The notes under the pieces are model-generated. The model saw only the letters and a list, made by a program, of their open reading frames with translations, was not told where the DNA came from and searched no databases. DNA of 64,000 nt from Vibrio mytili (GTDB taxonomy: Bacteria > Pseudomonadota > Gammaproteobacteria > Enterobacterales > Vibrionaceae). The position numbers were made by a program, and so were the translations under genes. Location of the stretch: positions 62,001 to 126,000 of the forward strand of contig NZ_JXOK01000049.1 of NCBI RefSeq assembly GCF_000830505.1, written 5' to 3'. Below, in pieces: positions 9,043 through 18,776 of the stretch; the stretch's first letter is position 1, and every line of letters starts with the position of its first letter.

Positions 9043-11223
9043 TTAAAACCGTTTCTGACGTAAGTTCACCCAATCGATATCCTCATAGGTCTGCTTGCAA
9101 TGTTTGATTGCTTCGAACACGTTCCGTTTTAAATTCAGCAAGATATAAAAATCCGCTATCTCTGAATAAGCGTAGTCAGATAAATCAAGTTCACTAAAAA
9201 AACCTTCCAATTTATCTTCCAAGACTTGGTAATCTTGACTGTATTGCTCAAACACGGAATCGAGTTCTTCGGTTATCTGATGACTGGCTAACGAGCCTGC
9301 CATCAATGGAATAATATTGTCGCTATACTCTTGACGAAGCTTTGTGATAAGGGGGTTCATCGCCAATTTCTTTTCGGCCGACATTAACGTATTGATGTGA
9401 TTACTCAGCACATCACAAGCGTGGCTGAACGCAGCAATGGCTTGCGGAGTGGTTTTATCAAAGTGCTTGTGATTGATTTTTGAACCCCACACTTTGAGCT
9501 TGTGCACAGACACATTAAGCGTCACAAGATGTAGAGCGCATTTCAAAGACGTAAAGTGACGGTTTGGCGGCTTTTGATAGATTGCAAGCAGGCTACGAGT
9601 ATGCCGGAAATACCGCTCTTTCACCGTTAAAAAAAGGTGCTCTGGCTTTGAACTAAATGGAAAGTAGTGAGCAAAAATGATCATAAATACAACCATATAG
9701 AACAAGGTCATGATCGTCATCATAATGCCAAAGTGATACGTCATTGTGTTGTCTAAACCGAGAACGAACAGTCCGATCATGTAGAAAATGGTGATGGGAC
9801 CATTGAATAGGTAAAACCCAATAAAGGTATAGATGAAGATAAACAGTCCCAGCTCTAACCCGAGATCCAGTTGCGGCAAAATAAATACGTAAGAGGGCAC
9901 CGCAAACAAGAAACCAAACGTAAACAGAACAAGTAGCAATATGGGATGGACTGGCACAAAAGAGAGCAAGGACATAAAGATGGTTGAGAAAACCACAAAT
10001 GAATACCCGCCTGGAGGATTAAGGTAAATCCAGATTAACCCTGCAACCCAATAGGTGACGAAGGTCTTTACCGCAGTTTTGAAATTTTCCGCATCCCACC
10101 ACAAGAACTGACCATTTGCTTTAGGCAGTTGGATATCAAACGAAACACTATGGGTTACCGAGTCGATACAACGAATAGTTTCTGCTAGACGAGAAAGTTG
10201 CTGATGCATGGACTCCAATAGATACCCCAATGTTAATGCCGAACCTTTGGTTAGGTGAGGCTTGTTGTCTAGGGACTCATGATTATAGTCAACATTAAAG
10301 GGTTGAATGTTGTCAGGGTTCGCTTTGTCATCCCAAGCTTGGTGACAGCTATCAAACAGGGCATTGATTTCATTCTTCGCTTGATCAAAGTTATTGATGA
10401 ATTCTAGCGCTTCTTGGTGACTAAACTGACTGCGAGCCGCAACAGTCAATTGCTGAGTCACTTGTTTACTAAGGTGCAGCGATAAGCGCCACTCTTTCAA
10501 ATAAGCCGAGACGTCACTGCATTCCGCACTCACGGTATTAAAGCGTTGCTCTAGTGCATTTTGCGCGACAAATACCTTATCAAGAAGTTCATCGAGGTTA
10601 AGTTGAGGAGCAGGGGGGGCCAACGTCATTGCCTCTTCGCTTGGGTTGCCATCTTCTACAGTATGATCGACTTGTTGAGTAAAGTTCTTCACAATCGCGT
10701 TGAATAAGTTTTGCTGAGCTTGGTTTAACTGCTCTGTCAATTGTCTGAGGTTTTGCTCTGTTTTGGTTGGGAATAAAAATGTCCCGACGAGCGTGTATAC
10801 CACCACACCAAACACCGTCATATAGGCGCGATCGATACCGTAAAGAAATGCGCCTTCCGCATCTCCCCCGTTGGACATCATGAGCGTCATAACGCCAGTC
10901 AGCATGAGCAAAGTTGGATCTTTTCGGTAGGCGTTGCGGAAGTAAAATATGAATGAAACGACAATGGATACGCTCAGCATGTATAGAAAACGATCTTGAG
11001 CAAACCATCCGACAAGCAGCAAACCGACAACGGCACCCGCTATCGTGCCGAGCACACGTAACGTTCCCTTCGCGAGAGATTCTCTGCGACTTCCGGTCGA
11101 AGCGATAAGCATTACTGTGGTCGCGGCCGTGGAGGCTTGGGGCCAGCCCATCGCAAAAGGGACCAAGTAAGCCAGCGTGAGGCTAAGCGATACTTTTATG
11201 GAGAATTTGATTTTATCATTCAT
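9043..11223 (-). CDS. FUSC-family aromatic acid exporter-like inner-membrane protein (AaeB-like)
   Basis: 726 residues in the classical FUSC arrangement. An N-terminal block of about six TM helices (KVSLSLTLAYLVPFAMGWP, residues 7 to 150) is followed by a hydrophilic region rich in helices (about 150-390). A second TM block lies at about 395-540 and a soluble C-terminal part closes the protein. The related AaeB and FusC proteins export hydroxylated aromatic acids or fusaric acid. It is the first gene of the leftward operon, 10 bp ahead of the outer-membrane factor. No regulator is adjacent. Confidence 0.86.
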   Translation of the reverse strand: MNDKIKFSIKVSLSLTLAYLVPFAMGWPQASTAATTVMLIASTGSRRESLAKGTLRVLGTIAGAVVGLLLVGWFAQDRFLYMLSVSIVVSFIFYFRNAYRKDPTLLMLTGVMTLMMSNGGDAEGAFLYGIDRAYMTVFGVVVYTLVGTFLFPTKTEQNLRQLTEQLNQAQQNLFNAIVKNFTQQVDHTVEDGNPSEEAMTLAPPAPQLNLDELLDKVFVAQNALEQRFNTVSAECSDVSAYLKEWRLSLHLSKQVTQQLTVAARSQFSHQEALEFINNFDQAKNEINALFDSCHQAWDDKANPDNIQPFNVDYNHESLDNKPHLTKGSALTLGYLLESMHQQLSRLAETIRCIDSVTHSVSFDIQLPKANGQFLWWDAENFKTAVKTFVTYWVAGLIWIYLNPPGGYSFVVFSTIFMSLLSFVPVHPILLLVLFTFGFLFAVPSYVFILPQLDLGLELGLFIFIYTFIGFYLFNGPITIFYMIGLFVLGLDNTMTYHFGIMMTIMTLFYMVVFMIIFAHYFPFSSKPEHLFLTVKERYFRHTRSLLAIYQKPPNRHFTSLKCALHLVTLNVSVHKLKVWGSKINHKHFDKTTPQAIAAFSHACDVLSNHINTLMSAEKKLAMNPLITKLRQEYSDNIIPLMAGSLASHQITEELDSVFEQYSQDYQVLEDKLEGFFSELDLSDYAYSEIADFYILLNLKRNVFEAIKHCKQTYEDIDWVNLRQKRF

Positions 11224-11640
11224 AGTGTCAAAGTCTGCTCGGGCTTATCGTTTTTTCTCTAAAATGATGAATTTATTAATTAATTTGTAATTTTAGAATG
11301 TCGTTCTGTCTCCAGTGTGCGGAATGTATCGATAGTAATAATGGGCTTTGTGAACTTATTGTCAGGATTCTTAGCGAACAGAATGGTCAACGAGGCTCTA
11401 GCCCTTGGTATGACTCAGTTTTAGATAAAAAGAGCCAAAAATGCGAATATCATGAATTCTCACATGTAAGACATTATCGCTATTGCGGAAGAATACACAC
11501 TCACCAGAGCACGTTTATCAAACGTGTTTTCTAAGTCTCTAGTCTGATATTTGTTAATGCACATATGCTCATAAAAAGCATAGATCATGAATTCGCAGTT
11601 TATGGGAAAGTTTTGTTTTTATTGAAATGTTTTCGGCGGG
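11224..11640. other. Intergenic region, no gene recognised
   Basis: About 415 bp between the FUSC gene start and the EamA gene end. It is AT-rich near 11260-11300, as expected for the operon promoter. A 78-codon rightward open frame at 11298-11534 has no ribosome site, no recognisable domain and cysteine-rich unusual composition, so I do not call it. Confidence 0.5.
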
Positions 11641-12495
11641 TTAAGGGGTGGTATTCTGAGAACGAGATACAAAGACTAACGCGATACCACCGAGTACCAT
11701 CGAGCTTGTCATAATAGCGTGGAAAGAAAAGTACTCCTCCAGAAACATTGCGCCGAGAAGCAAGGTAATCACCGGGACGGAGAGTTGACTGATAGCAGCT
11801 TGAAGCAGAGAAAGCTTCTGCATCACTTGATACCACATTAAGTAGCCAACCCCAGATGTCAGTGAGCCAGATACAACCGCAAGCAGGGCTCCTTCACTAG
11901 AAACTTGCAGTGAAGACAGCAGCAAGGGAGACACAACCACACTGATGACAGAAGCGGAGATAAATCCCCAAGTGATGCCACTACTTGGAGAGGGTGCTTG
12001 TTTACTGAGTGCAGTAAAAACGGCCCAGCAAACACCGGATACTATCATTAATAATGAAGACCAAATATCTGGGCGTGTCGCGGAGGGGAGCATTAACCAC
12101 ACAAACCCGAGTATGGACAACGCGATTCCAAGCACTTCTAATCGATTAAAGCGCTCGCCTTGCCACCAATACATAGTGAGAAGGGTAAGCTGTACCGCGC
12201 CAAACAGCAGCAATGCACCAGTGCCCGCGGAGAGTTGTAAATAAGCATAAGAAATAAGGACCGCATAACCAAATAACGAGCAGCCAGAAAATAGGATGAA
12301 TCGATTATTGGGCTTTTCAGTGCGCAATTTACCCGACATAATCAAGAAAAAAACTAAGGTAACGGCGCCTGAAATTAGGCGAATAAATGTAAAACTGCCT
12401 GCATCGCTCAAACCGTCTGCCAGTGCTAAACGGCAGAGCAGAGAATTTGCGGCAAAGGCGAACATGACGATCAGTGTGAGTAGAAAGGTTAACAT
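11641..12495 (-). CDS. EamA/DMT-family transporter
   Basis: 284 residues with ten hydrophobic helices in two EamA repeats (about 1-130 and 140-280). The repeat signatures are NSLLCRLALADG near the N-terminus, and AISQLSVPVITLLLGAMFLEE in the second half, where the acidic pair follows the ninth helix as is usual. It is probably an exporter of small metabolites; the substrate cannot be inferred. It stands alone and diverges from a GNAT gene with a 135-bp gap. Confidence 0.85.
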   Translation of the reverse strand: MLTFLLTLIVMFAFAANSLLCRLALADGLSDAGSFTFIRLISGAVTLVFFLIMSGKLRTEKPNNRFILFSGCSLFGYAVLISYAYLQLSAGTGALLLFGAVQLTLLTMYWWQGERFNRLEVLGIALSILGFVWLMLPSATRPDIWSSLLMIVSGVCWAVFTALSKQAPSPSSGITWGFISASVISVVVSPLLLSSLQVSSEGALLAVVSGSLTSGVGYLMWYQVMQKLSLLQAAISQLSVPVITLLLGAMFLEEYFSFHAIMTSSMVLGGIALVFVSRSQNTTP

Positions 12496-12630
12496 CCTTG
12501 CCCCTAATTGTTGGTGTATCGAGCGAATGTGGCGTTATCGTCATTCAACTGTTTGACAATGCTCTAGTAACAAAACTTACTGGTGTTACACTTTAGTCAT
12601 GCTAATTAGATAGCATAGGGAAGGAAGACT

Positions 12631-13107
12631 ATGATTTCAATCGAGAAGTACACGCCTCTTCAGCACGATCAAGCATGTGCGCTCAGTGTGTTTGACGAGC
12701 AGTTAGCTTACACGGTTTCTGATATAGGGGAGATGCTGAGCTGCGTTACGTCTGATGAAATCCCCCATTTGATAATTCAAGATGGGCAGGTCGTCGGCTT
12801 CTTTGTGATGGATTTAGGGTATGCAGACCATTACGATTTTAGCCCTAAGAACGCGATTGGTGTGCGTGCCTTGCTGGTGGATCATCGGTTTCAAGGGCAA
12901 GGCGTTGCGAAAAAAGCGCTCTACCAATTGGCTGACTATACTAAACGGCAGTTCCCTACCTTTGACTCGCTCTATCTAACCGTAAACTGTCGCAATATTA
13001 CCGCCTATCAGTGTTATCTTAAATCTGGCTTTGCGGATACCGGACAGCTGTATTATGGAGGCCCAGTTGGTCCTCAGCACATCATGAAATGCGAGCTTAA
13101 GCAATAA
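12631..13107 (+). CDS. GNAT-family N-acetyltransferase
   Basis: 158 residues. The acetyl-CoA binding motif A is VRALLVDHRFQGQGVAKKAL (R/Q-x-x-G-x-G/A). Beta-5/alpha-4 is seen in LYLTVNCRNITAYQCYLKSGF, with the usual N-x-x-A-x-x-x-Y-x-x-x-G-F pattern. It resembles spermidine/aminoglycoside-type GNATs such as the PaiA/YjdJ-like branch. The acceptor is unknown. The ATG has GGAAGGA upstream. Single gene. Confidence 0.85.
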   Translation: MISIEKYTPLQHDQACALSVFDEQLAYTVSDIGEMLSCVTSDEIPHLIIQDGQVVGFFVMDLGYADHYDFSPKNAIGVRALLVDHRFQGQGVAKKALYQLADYTKRQFPTFDSLYLTVNCRNITAYQCYLKSGFADTGQLYYGGPVGPQHIMKCELKQ

Positions 13108-13236
13108 TTCGGCAGCCATTCGGTCGCCAGTAGCGCATCTAACTATTGAAACAATTCCTTCTTTGACCGTTGCTATTCTTTATCCTGAGAGCAATGACAC
13201 AGAGAACCGTTGAAACTAAAACTAAAAGGAAAAATC

Positions 13237-13614
13237 ATGATCGATTTTGAAAACTCGTCTGTATTTAAGCTCAAGCCAATTGAAGTAACAAAGGTACGAG
13301 ATGACTTTCATAAGTTTCTCATTGATGGTGAAGGAGTCTTTGCTGGCTTCAAGACCGTTCGAGATCAAGTGGTGTTTACCAACAAGCGAGTGATAGCGGC
13401 AAATGTTCAAGGTCTAACGGGCTCGAAAGTAGATTATACATCGCTTCCTTACAGCAAAATCAGTGCATTTTCAGTGGAGTCGTCTGGCTCGTTTGATTTG
13501 GACTGCGAGATAGAGTTTTTCATTAGTGGCGTAGGGCGTGTTCGTTTCGAGATAAAAGGTTCGTTTGACTTGGTCGCTTTCAATCGAATCATCAGTGAGC
13601 ACGTGCTCGGTTAG
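13237..13614 (+). CDS. Bacterial PH-domain protein (YokE-like)
   Basis: 125 residues forming one small beta-rich PH-like domain. EGVFAGFKTVRDQVVFTNKRVIAAN carries the typical 'D-x-x-x-F-T-N-K-R' turn, and PYSKISAFSVESSGSFDLDCEIEFFISG continues the strands. No signal peptide or membrane segment is present. The ATG at 13237 has AAGGA six bases upstream and is preferred over an upstream TTG at 13210. Role unknown; such domains are widespread single-gene proteins. Confidence 0.78.
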   Translation: MIDFENSSVFKLKPIEVTKVRDDFHKFLIDGEGVFAGFKTVRDQVVFTNKRVIAANVQGLTGSKVDYTSLPYSKISAFSVESSGSFDLDCEIEFFISGVGRVRFEIKGSFDLVAFNRIISEHVLG

Positions 13615-13776
13615 CTTAAAGTCAACTCATGCGTTAATCGCTCTTTTTAAGATCCAGCCTCACCAGACTTTGGGAATATTCCTACAACGAGTTTTGTGAA
13701 TTACTGTTATATTTCATAAAGTAAGCTCACTAATAGATTCGGTGAGACTCCCACGAGAATGATATAAAAAAGAGCG

Positions 13777-14052
13777 ATGATAATGAATGAATTTGCTTTT
13801 CGATTGATGAAGTGCGCGCGAACTTATGAAAGTTTTATTGTGGCCAAGCTGGTAGACAAGCAAACCATCGACACGAAAGAGTTGGCTGCAATTGAAAAGG
13901 AAGCGATATCTATATTCCCCGAGCTTACCACGCGTAAACAACAAGAGAGCGTGACGGCTGAATTAGAACTGTTTAATAAGGTGTTAAGTAACCTGATTTT
14001 AAAAATCGGATTTAGAACTCTGGATAATAGTAGTTCAGTTTACACGCGTTGA
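13777..14052 (+). CDS. Hypothetical small protein
   Basis: 91 codons, predicted mostly helical (FRLMKCARTYESFIVAKLVDK..., KELAAIEKEAISIF...), with no signal peptide and no recognised domain. The start could be 13777 or the ATG two codons later, and neither has a good ribosome site. Codon use looks similar to its neighbours. It may be real because nothing else explains the region. Confidence 0.45.
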   Translation: MIMNEFAFRLMKCARTYESFIVAKLVDKQTIDTKELAAIEKEAISIFPELTTRKQQESVTAELELFNKVLSNLILKIGFRTLDNSSSVYTR

Positions 14053-14187
14053 GTCGTCGTTTAGTCAAAGGTTTATTCGTCGATTCGCGTATTCAACCGC
14101 ACACGTTCAACCGCACACGTTCAATCACATAAATAGTGGTATAAAGAGCGTGGTATATACATAACGCCACGCTCACAAGCCTACAAA

Positions 14188-15174
14188 TTACTGCTGACGT
14201 CGTCTGCGCCACCAACCGACACAAACTGAGAAGAGAAGCATTCCCGCACCGATGGAGCCTCCACCGCCATTACCGCTTTTTAAAGAGCTTGAATCGTTAT
14301 TGTCTGAAGTCTCGTCATATTCGGTTTTTTGGCCGGCGCTGGTTTGCGCTTCAATCCATGACGTATAGTGTAATAATTCAGAAAAAACGCTTGGGAAAGA
14401 AGGATTCTCACAAACCGTTGAACCGTAGCTAACCACACCGATTTGTTGGTAGTTGCCATTGTCATCTTTATACGTGAGTGGACCACCAGAATCTCCTCGG
14501 CAAACCCCAGTATAGTCTCTGTCTTCAAACCCATTGGCACACAAGGACTCTTCAGCGTTATATCCGTTTACCAGTGCAGAACATTCTGAGTCGGTAAGCG
14601 GTTGAACTTCGGCCCAACGCAAATAATTCGGTCCACCAGTGTCTTCGGTTGACGTTTGACCGAGTCCAAAGATTTGATAAACCGAACGGTTACTGTAGTC
14701 ACCAAAGTCTTGTGGCAAGGTAATGGATTGGACGTTGGCGGTGATCGGCTTGGAAAGCTCTAGTATCGCGATATCATTCAGCCAAAGTCTGCTTGCATCG
14801 TAGTTTGGGTGAAGAGTGATTGATTTAACATCGATAAACTCATCGACAGAAACATTGTCCATGGTTGGGTTGTCAACCAATACATTTAGGTCGTCTTTGG
14901 TCCATCCATCGGTAAACACGCTATCTTCGACACAATGTGCAGCGGTTAATATAAAACGGTCATTGATAATTGAGCCGCCACAAATATTGAAAAATTGTCT
15001 CGACCCCATTGTATGGATAATCAACCGGGCAAAAAAAGGCAGTTGATTCGGTGAAGCCTGCTGACCGCCTATGATTGCAGGAGAGAGGTCTCTGTCTGTG
15101 GCCGAGTCTTGGGCAACACTGCTGGTGGTTGCTAGAAGGCATACGCCAGTGATTAATACATTCAACAACTTCAT
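14188..15174 (-). CDS. Secreted trypsin-like serine protease with GlyGly-CTERM anchor
   Basis: 328 residues. The signal peptide (MKLLNVLITGVCLLATTSSVA) is followed by a short propeptide and an activation site before I-I-G-G at 34-37. The S1 protease domain has the complete triad His80 (TAAHC), Asp134 (NDIAIL) and Ser229 (GDSGGP). After a linker rich in Asp and Ser comes a C-terminal GlyGly-CTERM signal: SGNGGGGSIGAG, a hydrophobic helix and R-R-R-R. Family knowledge predicts type II secretion, rhombosortase cleavage and surface attachment, like Vibrio cholerae VesB. The start is the ATG at 15174. Confidence 0.92.
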   Translation of the reverse strand: MKLLNVLITGVCLLATTSSVAQDSATDRDLSPAIIGGQQASPNQLPFFARLIIHTMGSRQFFNICGGSIINDRFILTAAHCVEDSVFTDGWTKDDLNVLVDNPTMDNVSVDEFIDVKSITLHPNYDASRLWLNDIAILELSKPITANVQSITLPQDFGDYSNRSVYQIFGLGQTSTEDTGGPNYLRWAEVQPLTDSECSALVNGYNAEESLCANGFEDRDYTGVCRGDSGGPLTYKDDNGNYQQIGVVSYGSTVCENPSFPSVFSELLHYTSWIEAQTSAGQKTEYDETSDNNDSSSLKSGNGGGGSIGAGMLLFSVCVGWWRRRRQQ

Positions 15175-15181
15175 AACCCAT

Positions 15182-15563
15182 ACCTTTGAGAATCGTACGT
15201 CACGTTATTGACCCCAGTCTAAATGCCGTTAAGCAACGCTATTCGCTGGCTAAGTGCGCAGACCGAGAATCAGTGACTTGTAGCAATATTAAATTATAGT
15301 AGGAATAAGTTTGAATGGATCACCCTTGCTACTCAATCGATTTTGTATTCATGGTGCACTAAGTAAAGCTAATTTGTGAGGCATTCGGACGTTTTTAAAC
15401 ATCAAGTTACATAACATCTTCATTAAAGCCCATACAGTACCTATTGTTTTAAGTCCGCCGAAATGATTGGGCATGGATACTGTTGATTCTGCTTGCCCGT
15501 TTACATCTCTGTACTCCTTGGGTATACAATACTCACTTATTTACGTATTCAAGAGATTCGACA
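15182..15563. other. Intergenic region between protease and PHP phosphatase
   Basis: About 380 bp carrying the divergent promoters of the two flanking genes. I saw no conserved motif, RNA structure or credible reading frame. An in-frame extension of the rightward gene starting at 15483 is judged untranslated. Confidence 0.5.
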
Positions 15564-16316
15564 ATGGAATTTAAGGTTGATACCCATACCCATACGTACG
15601 CGAGCGGTCACGCTTACAGTACCTTGATTGAAAACGCTAAGCTCGCGCAAGAAAACGGTTTACAAATGTTTTGTACTACGGACCACGCAGAGTCGATGCC
15701 GGGCGCGCCTCACTATTGGTTTTTCTCCAACCAAAAAATTTTACCTCGCTTCTTAGAGGGGGTAGCGATTCTTCGCGGTGTCGAGTCTAATATTATTAAC
15801 GCAGAAGGTGAGATTGATATTCCAAGCAGCGTTGACCGTAATCTTGATTGGGTCATCGCGAGCTTTCATGAGCCAGTGTTTACTCCAGCGAATAAAGAAA
15901 TGCATACTGAAGCGTTATTGAATGTCATAAAAGGCGGACGAGTAGATGCACTGGGTCATCTAGGCAATCCGAATTTTGACTTTGATTTTGAAGTGGTTTT
16001 GCAATGTGCGCAGAAACACAACGTCGCGATTGAAATTAATAACACCACACTCAAGGGTAACAGTCGCGTCGGCAGTGTTGATCGCTGCTTTGATATTGCG
16101 CAAATAGGCAAAGAATTAGGTGTTTTCTTTACTACTGGTAGTGATGCTCACTTTTGTCATGATGTCGGTAACCTTACATTAGTGGGAGAACTTATGGATG
16201 AGATTGGCGTTGATCCCAACAAAGTGATTACTCACACTTCTAAGCAATTTTTGTCGTTCCTAGCATTGCGTGGACGTCAGCCAATTGAAGAATTGAATGC
16301 GGCTTTCAGCGAATAA
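15564..16316 (+). CDS. PHP-domain phosphatase (YcdX-like)
   Basis: 250 residues, close to the roughly 245 of E. coli YcdX. The PHP metal motifs are visible in order: D-T-H-T-H at residues 6-10, TTDHAE, the Glu in [20 protein letters not shown] and GSDAHF. These build a trinuclear zinc site. Known members are phosphatases needed for swarming in enterobacteria; the substrate is unproven. The ATG at 15564 is chosen because [10 protein letters not shown] is the family start; the upstream extension to 15483 does not fit. Confidence 0.88.
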   Translation: MEFKVDTHTHTYASGHAYSTLIENAKLAQENGLQMFCTTDHAESMPGAPHYWFFSNQKILPRFLEGVAILRGVESNIINAEGEIDIPSSVDRNLDWVIASFHEPVFTPANKEMHTEALLNVIKGGRVDALGHLGNPNFDFDFEVVLQCAQKHNVAIEINNTTLKGNSRVGSVDRCFDIAQIGKELGVFFTTGSDAHFCHDVGNLTLVGELMDEIGVDPNKVITHTSKQFLSFLALRGRQPIEELNAAFSE

Positions 16317-16455
16317 ACTTGATTACATTTTTTCCTATGTCCTGTCATTGTTATTGTTTACACTGACGGACTCAATCGCTCAGGTAATTATAAATCTTGA
16401 GCTACCAAGCCGACACAGAATTCGGTAGATAAAATCATAAAGCGGAGAAATAAAA

Positions 16456-16845
16456 ATGTTACGTCCTTTAATGCTAGGGTGTGTCATCGCGTTGGGCTCA
16501 AGTTATGCAGCGGCAGAAGCGGTAGATTTAAAGCAGAATATGAAGCAGATGAAAATGGACTTTAAACAAGCCGCGGAAGCGTCTGATGTGGAAACCATGA
16601 AGTCAGCGATAGACAATATGCAAAATGTCATTGAACAATCTAAGCGCGGAAACTACCCACCAGAAAAGTTTGACACGTATCTAGAGGGCTTTAATAAGCT
16701 TACCGTTACCTTAGATAAAATCGATGCTGAGTTAGACGCGGGAAACCTAGACAAAGCAAAAGAGCAGCTGCGTCAGATAGATCAACTGCGCGAAGAGTAT
16801 CATGATAAACGTAATCCAAGCATTTGGAGTAAGCTATTTGGTTAG
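16456..16845 (+). CDS. Periplasmic cytochrome b562
   Basis: 129 residues. The signal peptide MLRPLMLGCVIALGSSYAAA is followed by a four-helix bundle beginning AVDLKQNMKQM. The axial heme ligands expected in this family are the early Met (in NMKQMK) and the late His (in REEYHDKRN), and both are present at matching positions. There is no C-x-x-C-H motif, so heme binding would be noncovalent as in CybC. It is a soluble periplasmic electron carrier with no known obligatory partner. Monocistronic, followed by a terminator. Confidence 0.87.
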   Translation: MLRPLMLGCVIALGSSYAAAEAVDLKQNMKQMKMDFKQAAEASDVETMKSAIDNMQNVIEQSKRGNYPPEKFDTYLEGFNKLTVTLDKIDAELDAGNLDKAKEQLRQIDQLREEYHDKRNPSIWSKLFG

Positions 16846-16887
16846 GCGAATAGCGTAAACGTAGCATATCAGCGAAGAGAATGTTTT

Positions 16888-16919
16888 GAGCCCGCGATTA
16901 ATAATCAGCGGGCTTTTTC
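16888..16919 (+). terminator. Terminator after cytochrome b562
   Basis: Stem agcccgc / gcgggct with a 12-nt AT loop, followed by TTTTT. Confidence 0.8.
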
Positions 16920-16951
16920 ATGCCTGTCATTTACGTATAAGCGATGGCGTC

Positions 16952-17335
16952 TCATCGTTGATAGACCTCTAGTGGCAAACCATCTGGGTCTTGAAAAAAG
17001 GTAAACGCCTTGCCAGTAAATTCATCGATGCGAATAGGCTCAACGGCGATATTTTTTGATTCGAGATATTGTTTGACTTGCTCTACGTTGTCCACGTGAA
17101 AAGCGAGATGTCGCAGACCTTGAGCTTCGGGGAAGCTTGGCCTTTTGGGCGCATCCGGAAAGCTGAATAACTCGATTTGTGTACCGTTAGGCAAGGCGAG
17201 GTCGAGCTTGTATGAATCCCGCGCTCTGCGATAGTTTTCTGCAACAATGGTTAAGCCTAACACCTCTGTGTAAAACTTTTTCGATGTAGAGTAATCGCTG
17301 CAAATAATCGCAACGTGATGGACGGCATTAAACAT
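16952..17335 (-). CDS. VOC-family lyase/dioxygenase-like protein, YaeR (GloA2) type
   Basis: 127 residues in one vicinal-oxygen-chelate domain. It closely follows E. coli YaeR in layout: VHHVAIICSDYSTSKKFYTEVLG at the start, RRARDSYKLDLALPNGTQIELFSFP, LRHLAFHVD, and the end DPDGLPLEVYQR. The His and Glu ligands of the metal site are in the expected places. The reaction of YaeR-type proteins is not settled. Its ATG overlaps the stop of the upstream LysR gene by one base (TAATG), so the two are co-translated. Confidence 0.87.
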   Translation of the reverse strand: MFNAVHHVAIICSDYSTSKKFYTEVLGLTIVAENYRRARDSYKLDLALPNGTQIELFSFPDAPKRPSFPEAQGLRHLAFHVDNVEQVKQYLESKNIAVEPIRIDEFTGKAFTFFQDPDGLPLEVYQR

Positions 17336-18254
17336 TAGTTTTCCTTAGCTACCAAGTGCTCATTCACAAAGTCAATAAACACGCGTAAACGAGCTGGCAT
17401 ATACTTGGTTTGTGCATATTGCATGGCGATTGCACCATGATAGTTACTCTTGATCATCCAGTCAGAAAGTACTTCAACGACTTCTCCACGGCTTAATGCT
17501 TCTTTGATGACAAAGTCATGAAAAATTCCAATGCCTAAGCCATCTTTTACGCCATTCAAGCGCATTTGAGAGTGGTTGACTGCGTAGTGTCCAGTGACTT
17601 GGATAGAATGAAATACTTCATCTTTAAAAAAAGACCAAATGTTATCGGTTTCGTTTTCGGCTAGGTAGATGCACTCGTGTTGTTCTAGCTGTGTTGGGTG
17701 TTCAGGAATACCGTATTTAACAAGATAGCTAGGTGAAGCGCAAAGCACCAAGTTGGTTTTTCTGATTTCTTTCAAAACCAGATTTTCGTCGGGTTTATCG
17801 GTCAGTTTAAATGCGACATCGACACCCTGTCGAAAAAGGTCTATCTCACCATCGGCTGCACGTAATCGTAATTGGATCTTTGGGTAACGTTTAAGAAAGG
17901 GCAACACGAAGGTTGGAGCACCGAGTTCAAAAACGCTTCTGGTGCCGCTACCGTTAATGTGCCAGTTGGTTCTGTATGATCTTCAGCTGATAACTCAACG
18001 GCTTGTTGTGCCGCATTAACCATGGCAATACTTTGGTCATACACCTTTTGTCCTGCTTGCGTAATGACTAATTTGCGCGTTGTACGTTCAAACAGTTTAA
18101 CCGATAGCGCTTGCTCAAGCCGGGTGATCAATTTGCTTAATGCGGAAGGTGTGACCCCGAGCTTTTTGGCGGCGGCGGTGAAGCTCCCTTCATTCACGAC
18201 TAGGATAAATGAAGCAAGATCAGGAAGTAACGCGATGAGTTTTGGGTTAACCAT
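17335..18254 (-). pseudogene. LysR-family regulator interrupted by a one-base frameshift
   Basis: The N-terminal frame (18254 down) encodes the HTH domain: FILVVNEGSFTAAAKKLGVTPSALS and the segment LFERTTRKLVITQAG, then TLTVAAPEAF. The second frame (ELGAPTFVLPFLKRYPK onward to 17335) encodes the effector domain. The switch is at an A5 run at 17929-17933. A sixth A would give EAFFELGAPTFVLPFLKRYP and an uninterrupted 306-residue protein, a normal LysR length. It is coupled to the VOC gene. Either a sequencing indel or a recent null mutation. Confidence 0.85.
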
Positions 18255-18776
18255 AAATTGTCAGATCTAGACGGTAGAATATAGCGTATTGTCCGGCACA
18301 ATGTACTTTGGTTCAAGTCCATCAGCTAGCACTCACGCGGTCGCAGACTATGCGCGAGTCAGCGCTATCGATAAACCGCTTTTCCATTTCTTTCTATAGA
18401 TTACTAGTATTACATACTTGTAGCTCGGGTATTACGTGCTACTTGTGATATTTGATTAACGTGAACTCAGCTAAATAGTCTCAATCGTTAAAATGAAAAA
18501 GCATCAACGAAATGCAATCATAAACTAAGGTATGAGTAATTCTAAACTTTGCATGCCTAACATGTATATAAGTGATTATTCTGTATGGTTTTAATTGTGT
18601 ATAAAGGTGAGTGAGTTTTGTTTTTTTAAGGGAACCCTCCTAAAATTGGAAGCAAGGTCACATAATGGCGTTTGGGTACGTCCAACTGCTGTTTTAATAA
18701 GTAATACTAGTTTAGTAACAGAGAGTTACGCTTATCATAATTAGTAACATGGTTAATATTCGACAAGGATTTATAC
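18255..18776. other. Long intergenic region upstream of the exported PLP enzyme
   Basis: About 520 bp without a credible gene. It is AT-rich from 18400 on, and contains a short imperfect palindrome gggaaccctcc near 18630. I saw no recognisable riboswitch. It is long enough to hold regulatory sites or a small RNA, but I cannot support one. Confidence 0.45.

Noticed and set aside
10598..11008. 136-codon frame within the FUSC gene
   Set aside because: Alternate-frame shadow of a clear transmembrane protein gene, with a Cys/Arg/His-rich composition typical of shadows.
11298..11534. 78-codon rightward open frame
   Set aside because: No ribosome site, cysteine-rich odd composition and no domain; it lies in a promoter region.
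13714..13944. 76-codon leftward frame opposite the hypothetical protein at 13777
   Set aside because: The opposite-strand frame is more protein-like; this one is its shadow.
18255..18776. A c-di-GMP (GEMM) or other riboswitch ahead of the PLP enzyme
   Set aside because: I looked for the conserved core motifs and found none; nearby c-di-GMP genes alone are not evidence.
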